DNA of 14,665 nucleotides from an uncultured Ruminococcus sp. (GTDB taxonomy: Bacteria; Bacillota_A; Clostridia; Oscillospirales; Acutalibacteraceae), in the NCBI GenBank assembly GCA_902798605.1, contig CADBXH010000051.1, forward strand, positions 1 through 14,665. The letters are read 5' to 3'. Positions 6,032-10,876 of the stretch are shown here, in pieces. Position 1 is the stretch's first letter. Each line of letters opens with the position of its first letter. Below the pieces are notes generated by a model. That model had not been told where the DNA came from, did no database searches, and saw only the letters and a program-made list of their open reading frames with translations. Position numbers and translations under genes: made by a program.

Positions 6032-8257
6032 TTGAAAATGAAATGTAAAAGACTGTTCGCTGCCATACTGATACCGGTTATGCTTTTATGTATGAATGCA
6101 ATACCGGTTTCCGCTGCAGGTTCCGAGCCGCCTTATGCTCCGACCAAGGTTGCTGTTCAAAACAGCGGCACGGGTTTTTATATTACCTGGAGCAAAGCGG
6201 CGGGAGCGGCAAAATACAGAGTATACTACAAGACGAAAGAAAGCGGCTGGTATTATAAGGACGCCAAAACCAACGACGTCAATATTAGTAACCTATTATA
6301 CGGAAAGCTTTATTACGTTCAGGTTCAGTCTATCGGCAGCAACAACGCGCGCGGCGGATGCACAAAGGTCACTTCTATGACGCATGTCCGCACTACCAAG
6401 CTCGTGAGCGCGGCGTATAACTCATCCGTAACCGTTAGCTGGAATGTTGCCGACGGCGCGAACGGCTATGCTGTGGCAAGAAAAAAGCCGACGGACATAA
6501 ACTATACTTATCTCTATACAACACAAACGACCTTTACAGATACAAATGTTGACCCCGGCGCGAAATACTTTTATCAGGTCAGACCATACTACTCAAATGG
6601 CAAAAGCGCCGCTTATGCTCCGTGGAGCAACACATTGTCGTTGACTACTATACAAAAACCGACAATCACAGATGTCAGCTCAACCGATGAAAATATGAGC
6701 ATCAGCTGGGACGCGGCAAACGGCGCGACGAGCTACAAGGTTGCGTATAAGCGCGATACCGATACCGCGTGGAGCTTCGGTACAACCGATTTGCGCTGTT
6801 ACGATGTTCCTGATCCCGCGCCGGGAGCAACCTATTATGTTCAGGTGTGCCCGATAAACGGAAGCCTCGCGGGACCGTATTCCGCGGTTGAATCACACGA
6901 AACCGAGAACAGCGAACCAAGCGACGAAACTCAACCGACCACAGAAGAAAACACAGATCCTACGGAACCCCCGACAGAGACACCTGCTCCGCCCGAACCG
7001 ACATTTTTGAAGTTGAACACAAGCTCGGTAACGCTCGGCGTCAACGAACAGTATGTGTTAAAAATCCAATCTGATGCGGATATCAAAAATCTTTGTACGT
7101 TCAGTTCCGGCAATAAATCTATCGCGACGGTCGATTACTTAGGAAGAATATACCCCAAAAAAGCGGGAACGGTCACAATAACCTGCTCATACAACAACTT
7201 ATCGGCAAAATGCACCGTGACGATTTACCCGCAAGCGACAAAACTGACGCTAAACGCGACCAACATCGCGCTCGGCGTCGGCGAACAAATTGACCTGAAC
7301 AGCTTTATTAACCCGGGAACGGCAGCGTATTATCGCGTATACTCCACATCAAACAGCGCGGTTGCCTCTGTAACCTCGTCCGGCGGTCTTGTTACTGCAA
7401 AAGCCGCGGGAAACGCGAAAATAACGTGTAAGCTGAACAACGGTCTAAGGGCTACTTGTACCGTTAAAGTTTATCCATATGCAAAATCGCTGACTCTCAA
7501 CGCGAAATCGATCACCCTTGAGCTTGGCGGAACATTTGATTTTAACAGCTTTGTGCCGTCAGGTTACGCGGCTCGTTACCGTGATTTTTACAGCCAAAAC
7601 ACAAGCATTGTTTCGATTACAAAATCGGGCGGCTTAGCAAAAGGTTTGAAAATAGGAACTACTAAAATATATTGCCAAATCAAAAACGGCATAAAGGCCT
7701 ACGCTACCGTGACGGTGAAAAAACCGTTCCGCAGTGTTATGTTAAAGCATTTGCAGGCACAAATCGGTAACTCAAACGCATCGTATGTAAAATATACCAA
7801 CTCAAAAACGAACATCAAGGTATCGACAAGCTTTGCGTGGTGTGCCGAATTCGCGTGGTGTATGCTCGATCAATTTGCAACAAAAGTTAATATGAAAAAT
7901 CCTGTTAAGCCTTGTGTTCATGTAAGCGAAATCGCTATGCAGGCAAAAGCAAAAGGCGCGTTAAAAAGCGCGTACAGCAGCGGATATGTTCCAAAGCCCG
8001 GGGATCTGTTCACCACATCGACCCAAAAATATCCCGGCAGCGACGGACGCTTGCATATCGGTTTTATAGAATCGGTAGAAACCAACGCAAAAGGACAGGT
8101 TACCAAGATCCATACGATAGAAGGAAATTATAACTGGGAAAAACAAAGCAGCTCAAGCACGCGCGTATCAAGAAGCACTTGGATACCGGGAAAGACATAC
8201 ACATACTCCGCTATCCTGTGTGAATATATAGATATAGAAAAACTGTTTTCTTATTAA
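6032..8257 (+). CDS. Exported CHAP-domain protein with Fn3 and Big_2 modules
   Basis: A 741-aa predicted secreted or wall-associated peptidoglycan hydrolase. The start is TTG 6032, preferred because AAAAGGGG (6016-6023) ends 8 nt before it; the ATG at 6038 is the alternative. A signal peptide covers residues 1-28 (cleavage after PVSA). Then come three fibronectin III-like repeats (about 33-118, 119-206, 207-293), a Thr/Pro/Glu-rich linker (294-325), three Ig-like Big_2 repeats (about 326-400, 401-482, 483-567) and a C-terminal CHAP domain (about 575-741). CHAP residues visible: Cys604 in AWCAEFAWC, His675 in HIGFI, Glu697-Gly-Asn in IEGN. CHAP enzymes are cysteine amidases or endopeptidases acting on peptidoglycan. 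No cell-wall anchor or dockerin is seen. It is monocistronic, with its own promoter and terminator. Confidence 0.9.
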   Translation: MKMKCKRLFAAILIPVMLLCMNAIPVSAAGSEPPYAPTKVAVQNSGTGFYITWSKAAGAAKYRVYYKTKESGWYYKDAKTNDVNISNLLYGKLYYVQVQSIGSNNARGGCTKVTSMTHVRTTKLVSAAYNSSVTVSWNVADGANGYAVARKKPTDINYTYLYTTQTTFTDTNVDPGAKYFYQVRPYYSNGKSAAYAPWSNTLSLTTIQKPTITDVSSTDENMSISWDAANGATSYKVAYKRDTDTAWSFGTTDLRCYDVPDPAPGATYYVQVCPINGSLAGPYSAVESHETENSEPSDETQPTTEENTDPTEPPTETPAPPEPTFLKLNTSSVTLGVNEQYVLKIQSDADIKNLCTFSSGNKSIATVDYLGRIYPKKAGTVTITCSYNNLSAKCTVTIYPQATKLTLNATNIALGVGEQIDLNSFINPGTAAYYRVYSTSNSAVASVTSSGGLVTAKAAGNAKITCKLNNGLRATCTVKVYPYAKSLTLNAKSITLELGGTFDFNSFVPSGYAARYRDFYSQNTSIVSITKSGGLAKGLKIGTTKIYCQIKNGIKAYATVTVKKPFRSVMLKHLQAQIGNSNASYVKYTNSKTNIKVSTSFAWCAEFAWCMLDQFATKVNMKNPVKPCVHVSEIAMQAKAKGALKSAYSSGYVPKPGDLFTTSTQKYPGSDGRLHIGFIESVETNAKGQVTKIHTIEGNYNWEKQSSSSTRVSRSTWIPGKTYTYSAILCEYIDIEKLFSY

Positions 8258-8260
8258 AAA

Positions 8261-8290
8261 AACGGCGATCCGAGCGATCGCCGTTTTATT
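8261..8290. terminator. Terminator of the CHAP gene
   Basis: AACGGCGATC (8261-8270) and GATCGCCGTT (8276-8285) form a perfect 10-bp stem with loop CGAGC and tail TTATT, 3 nt after the stop codon. An A-run before the stem gives a T-run on the other strand. Confidence 0.92.
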
Positions 8291-8301
8291 CTGCTTTTTA
8301 C

Positions 8302-8330
8302 TTGAATTCCTCTTTTATATATGCTAAAAT
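8302..8330 (+). promoter_or_regulatory. Promoter of the folded leader and XRE gene
   Basis: TTGAAT (8302-8307), a 17-bp spacer and TAAAAT (8325-8330). The expected start, near 8337, coincides with the first base of the long inverted repeat at 8336, so the RNA would begin with its outer stem. Confidence 0.65.
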
Positions 8331-8335
8331 AATCT

Positions 8336-8487
8336 TGCGACACAAAATTGAATTTTTAACACTTTGAGGTGTGTGTTTTTTCGGTAAAAATGCATGCTCA
8401 ATTTTCACATCTCAAAAGTGTTGAAATTTTGTGTCGCAGCAAACGAGCTATGCGTTTTTCGTGCGTAGCTTCGGCTGCGCACTTTTT
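8336..8487 (+). ncRNA. Structured leader RNA (unclassified) ending in an intrinsic terminator
   Basis: Positions 8336-8373 and 8406-8438 form a long imperfect inverted repeat: a perfect 14-bp outer stem (TGCGACACAAAATT with 8425-8438), an asymmetric internal loop, an 8-bp stem (AACACTTT), a one-base bulge and another 8-bp stem containing a G-U pair, closing a 32-nt loop. The G-U would be an A-C mismatch in RNA from the other strand, so the fold favours plus-strand RNA. A short linker leads to alternative hairpins and the terminator at 8461-8487. I recognise no known riboswitch, T-box or sRNA family. It could be a cis-regulatory leader of the XRE gene, a free small RNA, or a MITE-like palindrome; no target-site duplication is visible around it. 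Confidence 0.55.
8461..8487 (+). terminator. UUCG-loop terminator upstream of the XRE gene
   Basis: GTGCGTAGC (8461-8469), loop TTCG, GCTGCGCAC (8474-8482) and T5. It lies 17 nt before the ATG of the XRE gene and downstream of that gene's only visible promoter, so transcription must read through it. A competing hairpin pairs 8447-8455 with 8462-8470 and would destroy this stem. Confidence 0.8.
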
Positions 8488-8504
8488 ATTTGGGGAGATA
8501 TTTT

Positions 8505-8705
8505 ATGTCAGAGGTATTCGCCGAAAATCTGCGGCGGTTCAGAACCGAAAAAGGCTATACTCAGGGAGAGCTGGCTGATAAGCTGAACATTAACCGCACA
8601 ACGCTGACCAAATACGAAACAGGCGTTACGGAACCCGATTTTGAAAGACTTAAATTGATCTGCGAGCTTCTCGATGTTGACTACAACACAATACTGCAAA
8701 AATAA
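8505..8705 (+). CDS. Small XRE-family HTH transcriptional regulator
   Basis: A 66-aa protein that is almost entirely one helix-turn-helix domain of the Cro/CI (XRE) family. FAENLRRFRTEKGYTQGELA is the first part of the fold, LNINRTTLTKYETG the recognition helix region, and PDFERLKLICELLDVDY the closing helices. The start is ATG 8505, with GGGGAG (8492-8497) 7 nt upstream; a TTG at 8490 in the same frame overlaps that ribosome site and is rejected. There is no sensor domain, so it likely acts as a simple dimeric repressor. Its targets are not visible; the candidates are its own leader and the membrane operon beginning at 8889, which has a separate promoter. Confidence 0.92.
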   Translation: MSEVFAENLRRFRTEKGYTQGELADKLNINRTTLTKYETGVTEPDFERLKLICELLDVDYNTILQK

Positions 8706-8706
8706 T

Positions 8707-8730
8707 ACCCGGGTGTTTTCCCGGGTTTTT
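8707..8730 (+). terminator. Terminator of the XRE gene
   Basis: ACCCGGG (8707-8713) and CCCGGGT (8720-8726) form a 7-bp GC-rich stem with a 6-nt loop and T5, immediately after the stop codon. Confidence 0.88.
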
Positions 8731-8823
8731 GATTGTTTATTGGACTGTTTTTGCCCCGATATAAAGAAAAATCCGTTTTTTCTGCCGTTTATTCCGCTAT
8801 TAATACCGCTCGTTCTAAATCTA

Positions 8824-8852
8824 TTGAAATAAAAATCAAAACATAGTATAAT
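8824..8852 (+). promoter_or_regulatory. Promoter of the three-gene membrane operon
   Basis: TTGAAA (8824-8829) and TATAAT (8847-8852) with a 17-bp spacer, 36 bp before the first start codon. The preceding gap, 8731-8823, is AT-rich with no other clear element. Confidence 0.85.
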
Positions 8853-8888
8853 CAACTCAACAAAAAAACAACAGGAAGGAGAATAAAA

Positions 8889-9071
8889 ATGAAAAACTTT
8901 AAGATGATCGGTATGATTTGTTTGTTCGTAGGCATCGCGGTACAGGTGATTTGGGGGTTTCTCGGTCAAGCTTGGAGCATCAGCTGGATCGCGTCCTTCA
9001 TCGGCGTTATACTGATGTGCATTTTTAACGTTATCGCTAAAAATACAGATCAAAACAATACTGATAAATAA
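8889..9071 (+). CDS. Small two-helix membrane protein, unknown function
   Basis: A 60-aa protein I do not recognise. It has two hydrophobic segments (about residues 6-26 and 31-50) joined by a short turn, a lysine at position 2 and two more near the N-terminus, and a polar Asn/Asp tail. Both ends are therefore predicted on the same side of the membrane. The start ATG follows AGGAAGGAG (8873-8881) with good spacing, and the promoter is directly upstream, which supports it as a real gene despite its size. It is the first gene of an operon with a lipoprotein (19-nt gap) and a membrane metallopeptidase. A regulatory or accessory role to the protease is possible but is inference from position only. 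Confidence 0.8.
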   Translation: MKNFKMIGMICLFVGIAVQVIWGFLGQAWSISWIASFIGVILMCIFNVIAKNTDQNNTDK

Positions 9072-9090
9072 AAAAGGAAAAGGTGTTATC

Positions 9091-9600
9091 ATGAGTACTA
9101 CAATCAAAAAAATATCAGCGCTGATTTGTGCGGCAATGCTGATTATTTCGATTTCGGCATGCGGCGAGAAGAACGAAACCAAAGAGTCCGGCAGCGCTTC
9201 CGAGACAAACTCGGTGGTAAGCTACTCTGACTCTTCCGCGGAAGCTACAACGGCAGCATCAACAGAGATCCCGACAGAAGCAACTACAATAGCCGCCGAT
9301 GAAGCAACAACTGCAGCAAAGGCTGAAAAAGAACAGTCAAAAGCCGAAACAACAGACAACAGTATTGTCGGTGTTTGGGAATACGAAAGCGGCGGTTTTA
9401 CTTACACATTCAAAGAAGACGGCACCGGAACCTATGACGTTGCCGGCAACGTGATGAAATTCACATATACTGCCGACGGCTCTAAGCTTTCGATCACATA
9501 CGAGGGCTCTCCCGCTATGGAGCTTGAATACGAGCTTAACGGCGACACACTGAATGTAAAGGATTCAACCGGAAACGACACGATTTACAAGCGTAAGTGA
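9091..9600 (+). CDS. DUF5640-like lipoprotein
   Basis: A 169-aa predicted lipoprotein with signal and lipobox ISAC (Cys24), then a Ser/Thr/Ala/Glu-rich linker (about 25-90, with repeated EATT motifs). A compact C-terminal beta-rich domain follows (91-169), beginning SIVGVWEYESGGFTYTF and containing KEDGTGTY, FTYTADGSKLSITYEG and YELNGDTLNVKDSTG. This pattern of short strands fits the lipocalin-like DUF5640 family, whose ligand is unknown. ATG 9091 follows the purine-rich AAAAAGGAAAAGG (9071-9083), 19 nt after the preceding stop; the next gene begins 22 nt after its stop. It would sit on the outer face of the membrane next to its operon partners. Confidence 0.85.
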   Translation: MSTTIKKISALICAAMLIISISACGEKNETKESGSASETNSVVSYSDSSAEATTAASTEIPTEATTIAADEATTAAKAEKEQSKAETTDNSIVGVWEYESGGFTYTFKEDGTGTYDVAGNVMKFTYTADGSKLSITYEGSPAMELEYELNGDTLNVKDSTGNDTIYKRK

Positions 9601-9622
9601 TAAGGCATTGCGGAGGTAAAAA

Positions 9623-10507
9623 ATGAGTGATACAAAAAAAGGCAGCAGAGCCTTTATGATTATCAACTGCATCGCGCTCGGGATCATCGCAATGAACCTG
9701 ACCGCGCCCGTCCACGAAGCGACGCATCTGATTACTCAGATGCTCGCGGGCGCTAAGCCGGAGGTGCTCTCCTTCGGCTGCGCAGGCACCGTTGACGGAA
9801 CAGCGACAGCAAACCTTGATTCGGTATTTTGGAAGGTTATGTTCTCAGGCTCGGCGGCGCTGATGAACATCGTCATCGGTACCATCCTGCTTATCGTCCT
9901 CAAAAAGTGCAAGCTCGGACCGATCAGCAGACCGCTCGTATTGATGACAACTATGATGCACTACAGTATGGGCTTCGGCTATTTCCTCAGGGACTTCTTT
10001 TTGTACGATCCCAACCCGGACCCCGACGTTCAGCAGGGCGACTGGGCAAAGGTTTTTGAGAACTTCGGCGGAAATATGGCGCTCAGGATCACAATGCTTA
10101 TCATCGGCTGCCTGGGAATCCTGTTCGTCTTCTATATCGCCTATCGTCAGGCGTTCCACTTTATCAGCGACAACAACGACAAAAAAGAGCGCAACAGAGT
10201 AGCCTCGGCGCTTTATCTGTTCCCGTATCTTGCCAACGCTGTTATCTTTACGCTGGTAGAGCTCAGAGGTCCTGTCGCTCAGAAAAGCATCGAAAGCTTT
10301 CTGATTATCAGCCCGATCATAAATATTTTCGGAATGATCGGTTTCTTCTGGGGATATATGTTCGTGGCACATATGGTTAAGCCGCGCAAGAAGAATGTCT
10401 ATTACTTCTCTCCCTGCGCCGAGAAGAAGGTCGCATTATGGATCGTCGCGGCGGCGGTGCTCGCGTTTGACGCGCTCGTCCTCTGCCCCGGCATCCGCTT
10501 TATTTAA
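9623..10507 (+). CDS. Integral membrane HExxH metallopeptidase, M50-related
   Basis: A 294-aa polytopic membrane protein with about six or seven helices (roughly 12-30, 74-94, 104-124, 152-178, 196-214, 226-250, 268-288). A zinc-binding HEATH motif (residues 31-35) lies at the end of the first helix, and GSAALMN (76-82) resembles the G-x-x-x-N segment of M50-type intramembrane proteases. The Asp-rich stretch YDPNPDPDV to GDW (128-141) could supply the third zinc ligand, but the canonical M50 NPDG motif is not clear. Such enzymes cleave transmembrane substrates, often in signalling. The start is ATG 9623 with GGAGG (9612-9616). It is the last gene of the operon. The partner lipoprotein or small membrane protein could be substrate or regulator; that is inference. 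Confidence 0.8.
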   Translation: MSDTKKGSRAFMIINCIALGIIAMNLTAPVHEATHLITQMLAGAKPEVLSFGCAGTVDGTATANLDSVFWKVMFSGSAALMNIVIGTILLIVLKKCKLGPISRPLVLMTTMMHYSMGFGYFLRDFFLYDPNPDPDVQQGDWAKVFENFGGNMALRITMLIIGCLGILFVFYIAYRQAFHFISDNNDKKERNRVASALYLFPYLANAVIFTLVELRGPVAQKSIESFLIISPIINIFGMIGFFWGYMFVAHMVKPRKKNVYYFSPCAEKKVALWIVAAAVLAFDALVLCPGIRFI

Positions 10508-10525
10508 CAGATACGATTTGTCAAA

Positions 10526-10554
10526 GGCTCCGCTGAAAACAGCGGGGTCTTTTT
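10526..10554 (+). terminator. Terminator of the membrane operon
   Basis: GGCTCCGCTG (10526-10535), loop AAAA, CAGCGGGGTC (10540-10549) and T5; ten pairs including two G-U, 19 nt after the peptidase stop. Confidence 0.9.
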
Positions 10555-10610
10555 GCTTGCAATTGTCAACATAGTGTGCTATGCTTTTTTTGAAAGGAAA
10601 GTGTTTTTAT

Positions 10611-10754
10611 ATGGCAAACATAGTTAATATCGAAGAAATGTCGCACGAAGAGCTTGACGCTGAATTGCTGAAAGGTATCACTTCTATTAAGAGTGGCAAA
10701 GCGGTTCCTGTCGAAGATGTTGATGCTTTGCTTGCGGATGAATTCGGAATATGA
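10611..10754 (+). CDS. 47-aa protein resembling RelB/DinJ-type antitoxin C-terminus
   Basis: An acidic protein reading MANIVNIEEMSHEELDAELL, then KGITSIKSGKAVPVEDVDA and a C-terminal LLADEFGI. The segment AELLKGITSIKSGKAVPVEDVDALL resembles the C-terminal part of RelB/DinJ-family antitoxins (typically E-L-x-K-G, then x-S-G-K, then a short helix), the part that wraps the toxin. The N-terminal ribbon-helix-helix DNA-binding domain of those families is absent. AAAGGAAAG (10593-10601) precedes the ATG by 9 nt. A possible extended -10 (TGCTATGCT, 10577-10585) would leave almost no 5' leader and is weak. No toxin gene follows; the next 120 nt hold only a hairpin. It could be an orphan or truncated antitoxin, or an unrelated small protein. 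Confidence 0.6.
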   Translation: MANIVNIEEMSHEELDAELLKGITSIKSGKAVPVEDVDALLADEFGI

Positions 10755-10825
10755 TATAGGTCCTATGCGTATTCTATTGCGGAATGGATATTCCGTCACA
10801 TATTTAATTCTAAGCTCTAATGTTT

Positions 10826-10862
10826 CACCCCGACAGGTTTATGCCTGCCGGGGTGTTCTGTT
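10826..10862. terminator. Hairpin between convergent genes
   Basis: Positions 10826-10837 pair with 10844-10855 (11 of 12 pairs, one A-C mismatch) around a 6-nt loop. The tails are only moderately T-rich (TTCTGTT on plus, none on minus). Its place between the small ORF and the end of the dockerin gene suggests a shared terminator. Confidence 0.65.
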
Positions 10863-10876
10863 GAAGCATTAAATTT

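Noticed and set aside
8336..8438. The long inverted repeat as a MITE
   Set aside because: Kept only as an alternative: no target-site duplication is seen at the ends, and the promoter/terminator placement fits a leader RNA better. A genome copy count would decide.
8508..9182. 224-codon open frame on the minus strand across the XRE gene, its terminator and the next promoter
   Set aside because: It covers several intact plus-strand signals and two good plus-strand genes, with no family resemblance.
9845..10372. 175-codon minus-strand frame opposite the metallopeptidase
   Set aside because: It is a shadow of a membrane-protein gene with an intact HExxH motif, ribosome site and terminator on the plus strand.
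10566..10799. 77-codon minus-strand frame
   Set aside because: It overlaps the small plus-strand gene at 10611-10754, which has a ribosome site and a family-like sequence; the minus frame has neither.
10765..10872. 35-codon plus-strand frame just after the antitoxin-like gene, considered as a toxin remnant
   Set aside because: It runs through the hairpin at 10826-10855, has no ribosome site and no RelE/YafQ-like residues.
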